Source: JBFXDW01 sp050180745 (GTDB taxonomy: Bacteria > Pseudomonadota > Alphaproteobacteria > UBA9219). Taken from it: DNA of 22,617 nt. Positions within the stretch are counted from its first letter, which is position 1. Every line of letters begins with the position of its first letter. This document shows, piece after piece, positions 6,640-14,212 of this stretch. Both the position numbers and the translations under genes were made by a program. The stretch lies in the NCBI GenBank assembly GCA_050180745.1, contig JBFXDW010000022.1:1-22617 (forward strand). The letters run 5' to 3'. Below the pieces are notes generated by a model, which made no database searches, was not told the origin of the DNA, and was given only the letters and a program-made list of their open reading frames with translations.

Positions 6640-7653
6640 ATGGCTGAACAGCAACCCGTTATCATTATCAAGAAGATCAAAAAGGGTCATGGCGGCCATC
6701 ATGGCGGCGCGTGGAAGGTGGCCTATGCCGATTTCATGACGGCGATGATGGCCTTTTTTCTGTTGATGTGGCTTTTGAACGTGACAACCTCGGACCAGCG
6801 TCAGGGGTTGGCCGAGTATTTTGCGCCGACAGGGATTTCCCAGACATTTGGTGGGTCGGGCGGTGTGATGGGAGGAGTTAGTATTTCTTCGGATTTTGGT
6901 GCGGACACTTCTGAATCTCATGCGCCGGGTGTAGAAACTCGTGCTTCAGCGACGATAGGTCGTGGCGAGGATGGTGACGAGGATATTCCGGGCAAAAGCG
7001 AGAAGGGCGGTGGGTACGAAGATGCTGAAGGACGAAAAGAAAAAGAAGCGGCTCAGCTTTTAGACGCAGTAGAGCAGGAGCAGGCCAAAAAATTTAGCGC
7101 TGTGCTGGCGCAAGAAGAGTCGAGCTTTAAAGCTGCAGAAGGTGTTCTTCGTGCGGCTATCGAGCAAAATCCGGCGTTGCGGGAGTTAGGGAAATATCTC
7201 TTCATTGATCGCACGCCAGAGGGTTTACGTATCCAAATCGTTGATCAGGGCCGCTTTGCAATGTTTCCTTCTGGCTCTTCTATCCCTTATGAAAAAGCGC
7301 GGGACTTGTTGCGTCTTGTTGGAAAAGTAATTGCGCGGTTGCCCAACGATATATCGATCACAGGACATACGGATAGTCGCCCCTTTGCGGCGGGGTCGCG
7401 GCGGGATAATTGGGGATTATCGGTGGAGCGGGCGAATATCAGCCGGTATGAGTTGCAAGAAGGCGGTGTTCCCGCAAGCCGTATTTCACGTGTTGCGGGA
7501 CGGGCTGATAGAGATCCCTTTGTGCCGACTGATCCCGATGACTCGCGCAATCGAAGAATTAGTATTGTTTTGTTACGGGAGGCAACGTTGTCCAGCGTAA
7601 CAGAAAAAGCTACGTCTAATAACAACCAAGAACCAATGGAAGGTGCACAATGA
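6640..7653 (+). CDS. motB: Flagellar motor stator protein MotB
   Basis: A 337-residue stator subunit anchoring the motor to peptidoglycan. The short basic, His/Gly-rich cytoplasmic N-terminus (KKGHGGHHGG) is followed by the single membrane segment (about 27-48), with the proton-binding Asp31 in AYADFMTAMMAF (equivalent to E. coli Asp32). A Gly/Ser-rich and then charged linker (about 55-190) leads to a C-terminal OmpA-like peptidoglycan-binding domain (about 195-320), with ITGHTDSRPF, the NWGLSVERA helix and RVAGRADRDP. The last four bases overlap the start of fabI (ATGA at 7650-7653), so fabI is translationally coupled to it. Confidence 0.97.
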   Translation: MAEQQPVIIIKKIKKGHGGHHGGAWKVAYADFMTAMMAFFLLMWLLNVTTSDQRQGLAEYFAPTGISQTFGGSGGVMGGVSISSDFGADTSESHAPGVETRASATIGRGEDGDEDIPGKSEKGGGYEDAEGRKEKEAAQLLDAVEQEQAKKFSAVLAQEESSFKAAEGVLRAAIEQNPALRELGKYLFIDRTPEGLRIQIVDQGRFAMFPSGSSIPYEKARDLLRLVGKVIARLPNDISITGHTDSRPFAAGSRRDNWGLSVERANISRYELQEGGVPASRISRVAGRADRDPFVPTDPDDSRNRRISIVLLREATLSSVTEKATSNNNQEPMEGAQ

Positions 7654-8444
7654 CGGATAATATAGCGCAATGTCCCGTTACGCTTGCTGGCAAAAAGGGA
7701 CTTATTATAGGAATTGCTAATCAGCACTCGATCGCTTATGGCTGCGCGGCTGCGTTTAAGGAACTGGGGGCTGACTTAGCCGTGACGTATCTGAATGAGA
7801 AGTCCAAATCATACGTTGAGCCATTGGCTCTGCAGCTTGGTGTTTCGCCGGAGATGCTTTTCCCATGTGATGTGCGTGAGGAGGGGGAACTCGAAGCTGT
7901 TTTTGAGGGCATTCAACAAAAATGGGGTAAGCTTGACTTTGTTCTTCACTCGATTGCTTTTGCGCCGCGTGAAGATTTGCATGGCCGTTTGACGGATTCT
8001 TCGCGTGATGGCTTTATGATGGCGATGGATGTCTCGTGCCATTCATTTATCCGTGTGGCTCATTTGGCCGAGCCGTTGATGACTCGTGGCGGGACCCTGT
8101 TCGCCATGACCTATTATGGCGCCGAAAAAGTCGTTGAGCACTACAATTTGATGGGTCCAGTCAAAGCGGCTCTCGAATCTTGCGTGCGCTATCTGGCCTT
8201 TGAGTTGGGGCGGAAACATATTCGTGTTCATGCGATTTCTCCGGGGCCGATTAAGACTCGTGCGGCCAGCGGTATTGATCGCTTCGATGAGCTTATCAAT
8301 AAGGCGGCTTCAAAAGCACCGATCCAAAGCTTGCTGTCGATTGAGGATGTGGGGCGTGCTACGGCTCTTATGGCTACGGATGCGGCACAGCTCGTGACGG
8401 GTGAGACCCTTTATATTGATGGGGGCTATCACGTTGTTGGGTAG
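7650..8444 (+). CDS. fabI: Enoyl-[acyl-carrier-protein] reductase (NADH)
   Basis: A 264-residue short-chain dehydrogenase of the FabI type, which reduces trans-2-enoyl-ACP in the last step of each fatty-acid elongation cycle. The N-terminal nucleotide-binding loop is GLIIGIANQHSIAYG (residues 14-28), with the FabI-style I-A-x-x-x-S-I-A-Y-G in place of the TGxxxGIG loop of ordinary SDRs. The catalytic Tyr-x6-Lys pair is in HYNLMGPVK, matching Y156/K163 of E. coli. SPGPIKTRAASGI and TGETLYIDGGYH follow. AMDVSCHSFIR and LHGRLTDSSRDGF resemble the alphaproteobacterial FabI branch. The start ATG overlaps motB and has GGAAGGTG just upstream. A FabI in a motAB unit is unusual. A second FabI elsewhere in the genome cannot be excluded. 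Confidence 0.93.
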   Translation: MTDNIAQCPVTLAGKKGLIIGIANQHSIAYGCAAAFKELGADLAVTYLNEKSKSYVEPLALQLGVSPEMLFPCDVREEGELEAVFEGIQQKWGKLDFVLHSIAFAPREDLHGRLTDSSRDGFMMAMDVSCHSFIRVAHLAEPLMTRGGTLFAMTYYGAEKVVEHYNLMGPVKAALESCVRYLAFELGRKHIRVHAISPGPIKTRAASGIDRFDELINKAASKAPIQSLLSIEDVGRATALMATDAAQLVTGETLYIDGGYHVVG

Positions 8445-8449
8445 GCTTA

Positions 8450-8593
8450 GAGCATGTTCATAATCTAGATTCCGGCGTTGGCTTTTTGCCCGTTTTCTGC
8501 GGTTCGCTGCGCACGTAGCGTAAAGTACGCTTACGCTGCGAGCCTCGAAAACAAACAAAAATCCTTAGCCGGAACAAGATTCTGAACAGGCTC
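8450..8593. mobile_element. 144-bp MITE-like palindromic element with TTA duplication
   Basis: The outer ends are imperfect inverted repeats: GAGCATGTTCATAATCTAGA at 8450 against the complement of the right end, GAGCCTGTTCAGAATCTTG. The arms stay alignable for about 65 nt each and meet at a small central hairpin (AGCGTA-aag-TACGCT, 8517-8531). TTA flanks both ends (8447-8449 and 8594-8596), consistent with a 3-bp target duplication. It has no coding capacity. The GAGC-type ends and TNA-like duplication suggest mobilisation by an IS5-related transposase, which is inference. It sits 5 bp after the fabI stop codon and would form a strong hairpin in the transcript. Confidence 0.75.
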
Positions 8594-8657
8594 TTAGGGC
8601 GTATTGTGTCTCATTTTCGCCAAAGAGCATTCATATAGTGATGAAGATAAGAAATAA

Positions 8658-8677
8658 GGAAGTTTTGTGAAACTTCC
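8658..8677. other. Perfect 8-bp hairpin before the sensor kinase gene
   Basis: GGAAGTTT (8658-8665), loop TGTG, AAACTTCC (8670-8677). It abuts the heptamer array and lies 26 bp before the kinase start. No T-run follows, so it is not a classic terminator. It may be a regulatory hairpin or part of a repeat unit. Confidence 0.4.
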
Positions 8678-8703
8678 CCGATCCCTAATCCCTGACTCCT
8701 ATT
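8676..8703. repeat. Heptamer array, 4 units (CCCCGAT, CCCTAAT, CCCTGAC, TCCTATT)
   Basis: Four 7-bp units of the family also seen at 1351, 15935 and 20943. It ends directly at the ATG of the sensor kinase (8704) and so occupies the place of its ribosome-binding site. It contains one GANTC site (GACTC). Confidence 0.6.
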
Positions 8704-10419
8704 ATGTCTTTTTTACACGAAATAATACGACGTATCTGTTTTATATTCTCCAAACAGCCAGAGGCGTGCCCGTGGCCACCTTTGCCTTGGGCGTTGCCGC
8801 GTGTGCATCGGCGGATATCGCCTCTGACATTACGGATCATGATCGTCAATATGATTGCTCTGGCGATCTTGGGGGCAAGCCTTCTTTATCTGGGGCACTA
8901 TAAAGATCAATTGATTGATGCCGAGCTGAATGCCCTTCAGATGCAGGCGCGTATGTCCTCCAATGCGTTGACTCAAGGGGCGGTTGTACTCGATTTTAAT
9001 GAGCGGAACATTTTATCGCCGCTTCTGGCGCGGCTTATGATCCGGCGTTTAGCGGAAGTGAGTGAAGCTAGAACGCGGCTTTTTGATTCAGAAAATAGAG
9101 TTATCGCGGACAGCAGTGTTCTTTTAAACCGTGGTGAGTGGCGCAATTTTGAGCGCCAGAATTCGGACTCATGGTTTCTCAAAAATGCAATGAATATTCT
9201 TAATGTATTTGAGGGATTCCAAAAACGGCGCGCCTATGAATTATATCAGGAGAAGAAGGAGCAGCAGAGTCAGGATTTAGAGCTTTTGGATATGGCGCGT
9301 GCGGGATCTTTAGTATCTCGTATCTGGCAGCGTCCTAAGGGAGGCATTTTGCTTTCCGTAGCGGTTCCTGTGCAACGTTACCATCAGGTGCTCGGTGTTT
9401 TGGTGCTTTCAAGGCCTGATAATAATATTGAGCAAGCTATGTACGAGGTTCGCACCAACATCTTGACTCTGATTGGAGTGGCGTTGCTGGTCACGGTTTT
9501 GCTTTCTTTATATTTGGCGCGGGCGATTTCGCGGCCTCTTAAAAAACTCTCGCAAGCGGCAGAGACAGTGCGCCTAGGACAGGCGCAAAATGTGGGTTTG
9601 AGCGGCTCGGCACGTTTGCTTGAAAGTCATATTATTCCTGACTTTTCTTCACGGCAAGATGAGATCGGAGACTTGTCTGTGGCTTTGCGCGAGATGACTA
9701 TGGCGTTGGCACGACGCTTGGGGGCGATCGAGAATTTTGCGGCTGATGTCGCGCACGAGATTAAAAATCCGCTTACATCTTTGCGAAGTGCAGTGGAAAC
9801 GGCCTTTGTTGTGAAGGATCCTGTGCGGCAAGAAAAATTGATGCGCGTTATTTTGGATGATGTTAATCGGCTGGATCGCTTGATTAGCGATATTTCAAAT
9901 GCCTCACGACTTGATGCCGAATTGACACGTGATGAGGCTAGGTCGTTGGACGTTTATAAAATGCTGCAAACGGCGGTTGACTTTTACTTGCAAAGAGATG
10001 GTGCGGGTGTTCGTTTAAGCCTGCTAAGCGAACAAAATGTGCATATAGCGGGGGTTGAAGAACGGCTCTTTCAGGTCCTTCGCAATTTGATTGATAATGC
10101 TTTGAGTTTTACGGCCAAGGATGCGCCCGTTATTGTCATGGTAAGGCACGTTCATGATGTGGCGGAAATCACAGTTGAGGATTCTGGTCCGGGTATTCCA
10201 GAAGATAAGGAAGATAGGATATTTACGCGTTTTTATAGCGAGCGGCCCAAGCAAGAAAAATTCGGTACGCATTCAGGTCTGGGATTAAGTATTTCGCGGC
10301 AGATTGTTGAAGCTCATCAGGGCAAGATTTGGGCTGAGAATCGTAAAGATGATGACGGGCAGATTTTAGGCGCGCGCTTTGTCATACAATTGCCTGTGCT
10401 AGGGGATGGCTCCAAATAA
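8704..10419 (+). CDS. chvG: ChvG-type sensor histidine kinase
   Basis: A 571-residue membrane sensor kinase. TM1 is about 43-64, preceded by RRISPLTLRI, the typical ChvG/ExoS N-terminus. A periplasmic sensing domain follows (about 66-250, with LFDSENRVIADS and VPVQRYHQVLGVLVLS), then TM2 (252-272), HAMP (about 273-325), the H-box with His351 in FAADVAHEIKNPLTSLRS, the N-box NLIDNA (461-466), the G1 box DSGPGIP (493-499) and the G2 box GLGLSI (525-530). All kinase motifs are intact. ChvG-ChvI systems respond to acid or envelope stress and usually lie beside chvI and hprK; no response regulator is present here. The first 35 residues are unusual for the family and the start follows a heptamer array with no Shine-Dalgarno, so a later start is possible. 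An in-frame stop at 8686 rules out an earlier one. Confidence 0.88.
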   Translation: MSFLHEIIRRICFIFSKQPEACPWPPLPWALPRVHRRISPLTLRIMIVNMIALAILGASLLYLGHYKDQLIDAELNALQMQARMSSNALTQGAVVLDFNERNILSPLLARLMIRRLAEVSEARTRLFDSENRVIADSSVLLNRGEWRNFERQNSDSWFLKNAMNILNVFEGFQKRRAYELYQEKKEQQSQDLELLDMARAGSLVSRIWQRPKGGILLSVAVPVQRYHQVLGVLVLSRPDNNIEQAMYEVRTNILTLIGVALLVTVLLSLYLARAISRPLKKLSQAAETVRLGQAQNVGLSGSARLLESHIIPDFSSRQDEIGDLSVALREMTMALARRLGAIENFAADVAHEIKNPLTSLRSAVETAFVVKDPVRQEKLMRVILDDVNRLDRLISDISNASRLDAELTRDEARSLDVYKMLQTAVDFYLQRDGAGVRLSLLSEQNVHIAGVEERLFQVLRNLIDNALSFTAKDAPVIVMVRHVHDVAEITVEDSGPGIPEDKEDRIFTRFYSERPKQEKFGTHSGLGLSISRQIVEAHQGKIWAENRKDDDGQILGARFVIQLPVLGDGSK

Positions 10420-10443
10420 GGAGGCGGGTTTATTCCTTTATTT
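10414..10443. terminator. Possible bidirectional terminator between convergent genes
   Basis: AAATAAGGA (10414-10422) pairs with TCCTTTATTT (10434-10443), with one bulged T. It spans both stop codons of the convergent kinase and GGDEF genes, which lie only 10 bp apart. The A/T-rich flanks would give short U-runs in both directions. Confidence 0.35.
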
Positions 10444-11050
10444 TGAGCATTCCCGTGGCGGCTTTTTTAAGGCCAGTTGAGACATCTTCTTTGTCCGAGA
10501 AAGTATAAGCTCCATAACTTAATTCGGGCTGTAAATTGGCCCCCCAACGTTCTGATAGGGTAGAATGGATGGCGGCGGCCAATTGCTCTCCCTTTTTCCA
10601 TGCCGATTCATTATCGCATCGAGGCATGAGTACGCCAATTTCCTCAGGCGATAATCTGCCGATAATATCTGTACACCTGACATGGGCCATTAAGAGGTCA
10701 CAAGTGGACTGAATGGCCTCATCAGCCAGCACGTTGCCATGGCGTTGGCGGATGGTGCCCATATTTTCAATGTCAAAATAGATAACGCTTGATATCGTTC
10801 CATAGCGGTTGTCGAGAGCCAGAATACGGGCAACTTCCCGATTAAAGTCAGGTCGCGCTAGGATGGTCTGGAGCGGTGATTCGGTCTTTATTTGCTTTCT
10901 TAGCGTCTCAATGCGGCGCTCAAGCTCATGAATCCTGACGTTTGCCGAGACAAGCTGGGCACAATGATCATGCCATATTTCCCGCTCTTCCGGTGTCAGA
11001 GCGGCATCGGCCAGCACGTCGGTCATTTGGTCAAAAGGTGTCTGAGGCAT
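10430..11050 (-). CDS. Degenerate GGDEF-domain protein (probable c-di-GMP binder or inactive cyclase)
   Basis: A 206-residue soluble protein. Residues 1-58 form an alpha-helical, probably coiled-coil segment (ANVRIHELERRIETLRKQI). A GGDEF fold follows: FNREVARILALDNRYG, SVIYFDIENMGTIRQRHG (88-105), LADEAIQSTCDLL, then VRCTDIIGRLSPEEIGVLMP (124-143). The signature GG(D/E)EF is SPEEI (134-138), so cyclase activity is unlikely. The inhibitory-site motif RxxD is kept (R125-C-T-D128), at the proper distance before the signature, so it may still bind c-di-GMP, as described for PopA-like degenerate proteins. It is convergent with the kinase and divergent from purE (78 bp apart). Its partner is unknown. 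Confidence 0.8.
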   Translation of the reverse strand: MPQTPFDQMTDVLADAALTPEEREIWHDHCAQLVSANVRIHELERRIETLRKQIKTESPLQTILARPDFNREVARILALDNRYGTISSVIYFDIENMGTIRQRHGNVLADEAIQSTCDLLMAHVRCTDIIGRLSPEEIGVLMPRCDNESAWKKGEQLAAAIHSTLSERWGANLQPELSYGAYTFSDKEDVSTGLKKAATGMLKIKE

Positions 11051-11128
11051 AGTTTGATAAGACTCTATGATTTTCCTGAAAAATTGATTAACCTCTCCTT
11101 TTCAGAATAGAAATAAGGAGTTTAAACC

Positions 11129-11767
11129 ATGCCTTCCAAAGCAGCAACAGCTAAGACAAAAACGGTTTCTGGGTCCGTCAAAAAAACGAAGCGCAAGACA
11201 TCCACAAAGGGGACTGCTCAAGAGGCTCCCCTTGTCGGTCTGATTATGGGCAGTACTTCGGATTGGGAGACAATGGAGAATGCCGCCAATGTTCTGGATA
11301 GTTTTGGGGTGCCTTATGAATCGTGCGTGGTTTCTGCTCATCGTACACCGCGTCGTTTGTTTGATTATGCCGTCTCGGCTAGCGCGCGTGGGCTTAAAGT
11401 CATTATCGCAGGGGCAGGCGGCGCGGCGCATTTACCCGGTATGACGGCATCCATGACACCGATACCTGTTTTGGGTGTACCGGTCCAGAGCCGGACTCTT
11501 GATGGGCTTGATAGCTTGCTTTCAATTGCGCAAATGCCTGCGGGTGTGCCGGTTGGAACTTTTGCTGTTGGTACAGCCGGAGCGATTAACGCCGCGCTGT
11601 GCGCGGTATCGATCCTAGCGCTGGGGGATAAAGAGCTAGCTAAAGATTATGAGCTGTGGCGCGATGTGCAGACAGAATCCGTGGCGCATGACCCTAAAGA
11701 GGGGGCTAAAAGAAAGGCAGCGGCTCAAAAGACAAGTAAGAAAAAAGTAGCTAAGAAGAAAAAGTAA
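11129..11767 (+). CDS. purE: N5-carboxyaminoimidazole ribonucleotide mutase PurE with Lys-rich tails
   Basis: A 212-residue PurE, which converts N5-CAIR to CAIR in purine synthesis. The core (about 34-187) has GLIMGSTSDWETM, the catalytic SAHRTPRR loop, GAGGAAHLPGM, VPVQSRTLDGLDSLLS and QMPAGVPVGTFAVG. Usual family length is about 160-170 residues. Here about 33 extra residues rich in Lys/Thr/Ser precede the core, and about 24 residues ending in KKKVAKKKK follow it. A strong AAGGAG ribosome-binding site (11114-11119) stands 9 nt before the ATG at 11129, and the next Met is inside the core, so the extension is real. purK begins 1 nt after the stop. The tails could bind nucleic acid or aid complex formation; their role is unknown. 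Confidence 0.95.
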   Translation: MPSKAATAKTKTVSGSVKKTKRKTSTKGTAQEAPLVGLIMGSTSDWETMENAANVLDSFGVPYESCVVSAHRTPRRLFDYAVSASARGLKVIIAGAGGAAHLPGMTASMTPIPVLGVPVQSRTLDGLDSLLSIAQMPAGVPVGTFAVGTAGAINAALCAVSILALGDKELAKDYELWRDVQTESVAHDPKEGAKRKAAAQKTSKKKVAKKKK

Positions 11768-11768
11768 A

Positions 11769-12863
11769 ATGAAAACACTTTCTGTGGGATGCACGATTGG
11801 GATTCTGGGCGGAGGTCAGCTCGGACGTATGACCGCTATGGCGGCGGCACAGCTTGGATGCCATACGCATATTTTTTGCAGCGATAAGACAGAACCTGCG
11901 GTGGAGGTTGCTGGTACGGTGACGCTGGCTTCTTTTGATGATGAAGCGGCCCTGACGCGTTTTGCACAGACAGTGGATGTCGTTACTTTGGAATGGGAAA
12001 ATGTGCCTCTTCGTGCGTTAGAGATAGTGCTTCGAAAAGCTCCCGTTTTTCCGGGGAGTTCTGTTTTGGAGGTTGCGCAAGACAGAGGACAAGAAAAGCG
12101 TTTTGCACGTCAAAATGATATTGGTACGGCTGATTTTGAGATTGTTCATAGTGAGGCTGAGCTTGAAGCTGCTATGAAGCGTTTTTCCTTGCCTGCCATT
12201 TTGAAATCAACGCGTATGGGCTATGACGGGAAGGGGCAGGTGCGCCTTGATCCGGGTATCAAAGCCAAGGATGCGTGGCAAGAGATGGGGGCGGAGGAAG
12301 GCATTGTCGAATCTTTTGTCGATTTTGAGTGTGAGATATCTGTTATCGTCGCGCGTCGGGAAGATGGTGTGATGGAGGCTTTTCCGCCTGTTCGTAATGA
12401 GCATAAAAACCATATTTTAGCGCGAACTCTTTGGCCTGCGGTGCTTCATCCTGATATAGAGGACGAGGCTGTCAAACTGGCGAAGCGCATGGCCGACAAG
12501 TTAGGAGTCGTCGGCCTTTTGGCTGTAGAAATGTTTGTGCTCAAACGACCCAATGAGAAAGGTCAACGCGTCTTGATGAATGAGATTGCGCCGCGCCCTC
12601 ATAACTCTGGCCATTGGACGATGGATGCGTGTGCGTGCAGCCAGTATGAGCAGCTTGTACGCGCTATCTGCGGGTGGCCGCTTGGGGACGTGACGCCGCA
12701 TTCTCAGGCAGAGATGATTAATTTGTTAGGTGATGACGTGAATATGGTGCCGCGTTATTTGGCACAAGAGGGCGCATGCGTGCATCTCTATGGCAAGGCC
12801 AAAGTGCGTTCTGGGCGCAAGATGGGGCATGTGACTTTGTTGGAGCGTTCATCAAAGAAATAG
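11769..12863 (+). CDS. purK: N5-carboxyaminoimidazole ribonucleotide synthase PurK
   Basis: A 364-residue ATP-grasp enzyme that makes N5-CAIR from AIR, bicarbonate and ATP, the substrate for PurE upstream. The N-terminal pre-ATP-grasp fold starts with IGILGGGQLGRMTAMAA. ATP-binding features are ILKSTRMGYDGKGQ (about 140-153), EGIVESFVDFECEISVIVAR and the metal-binding NEIAPRPHNSGHWTMDAC. SQYEQLVRAICGWPLG follows and the C-terminal rudiment hybrid domain closes the protein. It has normal length and forms an operon with purE (1-nt gap). Its last 12 bases overlap the 3' end of the convergent prepilin-peptidase-like gene. Confidence 0.97.
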   Translation: MKTLSVGCTIGILGGGQLGRMTAMAAAQLGCHTHIFCSDKTEPAVEVAGTVTLASFDDEAALTRFAQTVDVVTLEWENVPLRALEIVLRKAPVFPGSSVLEVAQDRGQEKRFARQNDIGTADFEIVHSEAELEAAMKRFSLPAILKSTRMGYDGKGQVRLDPGIKAKDAWQEMGAEEGIVESFVDFECEISVIVARREDGVMEAFPPVRNEHKNHILARTLWPAVLHPDIEDEAVKLAKRMADKLGVVGLLAVEMFVLKRPNEKGQRVLMNEIAPRPHNSGHWTMDACACSQYEQLVRAICGWPLGDVTPHSQAEMINLLGDDVNMVPRYLAQEGACVHLYGKAKVRSGRKMGHVTLLERSSKK

Positions 12864-13148
12864 GCAAAACGCTGTTGTCACAAGAGCCGTGACTATGATT
12901 TCAATGATAATGTAACGCGTCCCTATCTGAGCGCCGCAATGACGGCATTTTCCTTTACAGAACAGCCATGAGAAAATGGGAACAAGGTCGCGGACGCCGA
13001 GCCTTGTTTTGCAGGACGGACAGTGCGAGGGCAGAAAGACGATGTCCATTTTTCGTGGCACGCGATAGCACAGCATCGTCGTGAAGCTGCCCAGAACCAT
13101 GCCTATTAAGAGGCCGGAGAAGATAAGAAAATATATATTCTGATCCAT
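12852..13148 (-). CDS. Stand-alone N-terminal domain of a prepilin peptidase (A24 N-terminal type)
   Basis: A 98-residue protein that matches only the N-terminal, cysteine-rich domain of PilD-type prepilin peptidases (Pfam PF06750 type). A membrane segment (about 6-27, LIFSGLLIGMVLGSF) leads into YRVPRK, then CPSCKTRLGVRDLVPIFSWL, the second pair CRHC, IGTRYIIIE and a final hydrophobic stretch (about 80-98). The two CxxC pairs (CPSC, CRHC) are the zinc-binding cysteines. The aspartyl-protease domain (Pfam PF01478) is absent and no remnant is visible downstream, where purK occupies the DNA. It may be a split-gene partner of a protease-only peptidase elsewhere, or a decaying fragment. It is divergent from the ABC exporter genes. 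Confidence 0.8.
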   Translation of the reverse strand: MDQNIYFLIFSGLLIGMVLGSFTTMLCYRVPRKMDIVFLPSHCPSCKTRLGVRDLVPIFSWLFCKGKCRHCGAQIGTRYIIIEIIVTALVTTAFCLFL

Positions 13149-13153
13149 AGGAC

Positions 13154-13183
13154 TTGTCTTTCTATATCTATTAGCGCTATTCT
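13154..13183 (+). promoter_or_regulatory. Possible promoter for the ABC exporter operon
   Basis: TTGTCT (13154-13159) and TATTCT (13178-13183) with an 18-nt spacer lie in the gap between the divergent prepilin-peptidase-like gene and the ABC genes. Pattern match only. Confidence 0.3.
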
Positions 13184-13201
13184 GGAGAGCTCACCCTTTT
13201 T

Positions 13202-14212
13202 ATGGAAGATAATAGGATGCCTCAGCCTCTTATAGACGTTCAAGCGTTAACGCGCAGCTTTAAAATTGCGGAAAAAGGTCAAAAACGCAAAGGCTTTTTG
13301 CGTTATTTTGAGGCGCCGATTATAAAAGAGCTGATGGCTGTGGATGAGCTGAATTTCTCCATTCAAGCCGGTGAGAAAGTCGCCTTTATCGGTCCGAATG
13401 GGGCCGGAAAATCGACAACGCTTAAAATGTTGTCGGGCCTTCTTGCCCCTACATCTGGGACAGCCCATGTCGATGGGCTTGTTCCGTGGGAAGATACGCG
13501 TGCGCTCTCACGGCATATTGGCCTTGTGTTTGGGCAGCATTCACATCTATGGCCGATGCTATCTGTGAAAGATAGCTTTGATTTACTCGCCCAGATTTAT
13601 GATCTTGATCAGGTCGCTTATCGGGATCAGCGCGAAAAACTAATTGGCCTCTTTGGGCTTGAGAAGCTTTTGTTTCAACAGGCCCGCAGCCTTTCCTTGG
13701 GTCAACGCATGCGCTGTGATATTGCCGCAGCTTTACTGCATCGCCCTTCAGTCCTCTTTCTTGACGAGCCAACAATCGGTCTTGATGTGACGGCTAAGGC
13801 CTTATTGCGTGATCATTTAAATAAACTCGCGCATGATTTTGAAACAACAATTCTTCTGACGAGCCATGACACGGACGATATCGAATCTATCTGTAAGCGT
13901 GTCATTCTGATTGATCATGGCAAGAAGCTTCTGGATACGACTGTGGCGGGATTGCAGCGCGATTTCACGCATATCAAGACTCTGCGGTTGGTGACGGAAG
14001 AACCTAACCCTTCTTTTTCTCACGATCATGTCATGGTTGCTGAACGGGGCGAGCATAACCTCGTTCTAAAAGTCGATGTTGGCCAGATCCAAATTGGAAA
14101 AATTGTGTCTTTATGCCTCGATCAATTCCGGCCCCTTGATATCGGGATCGAGGATATGCCTCTTGAGGAAGTCATCAAACAAATCTATGCGCGAGGAGCA
14201 CACAGTTCATGA
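13202..14212 (+). CDS. ABC-2 type exporter, ATP-binding protein
   Basis: A 336-residue ABC ATPase of the COG4586 type, which pairs with two ABC-2 permeases. Walker A is GPNGAGKST (residues 64-72), the Q-loop region VFGQHSHLW, the signature LSLGQRMR (in place of LSGGQ, usual in this group), Walker B VLFLDEPTIGLDV and the switch-His segment LLTSHD. The stretch before Walker A (KGFLRYFEAPIIKELMAVDELNF) is typical of the group. About 100 residues follow the nucleotide-binding domain. The start could be ATG 13202 or ATG 13217; GGAAG stands at a good distance before the second. It overlaps the next gene by 4 nt. The substrate is unknown; homologues are annotated only as uncharacterised export systems. 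Confidence 0.92.
   Translation: MEDNRMPQPLIDVQALTRSFKIAEKGQKRKGFLRYFEAPIIKELMAVDELNFSIQAGEKVAFIGPNGAGKSTTLKMLSGLLAPTSGTAHVDGLVPWEDTRALSRHIGLVFGQHSHLWPMLSVKDSFDLLAQIYDLDQVAYRDQREKLIGLFGLEKLLFQQARSLSLGQRMRCDIAAALLHRPSVLFLDEPTIGLDVTAKALLRDHLNKLAHDFETTILLTSHDTDDIESICKRVILIDHGKKLLDTTVAGLQRDFTHIKTLRLVTEEPNPSFSHDHVMVAERGEHNLVLKVDVGQIQIGKIVSLCLDQFRPLDIGIEDMPLEEVIKQIYARGAHSS

Noticed and set aside
8667..8903. 78-codon ORF overlapping the kinase start
   Set aside because: It is out of frame with the kinase, has no family similarity and crosses the repeat; not supported as a gene.
11077..11092. TGAA-N7-TTAAC before purE as a CtrA box
   Set aside because: It has one mismatch in the first half, and purine genes are not usual CtrA targets; likely chance.
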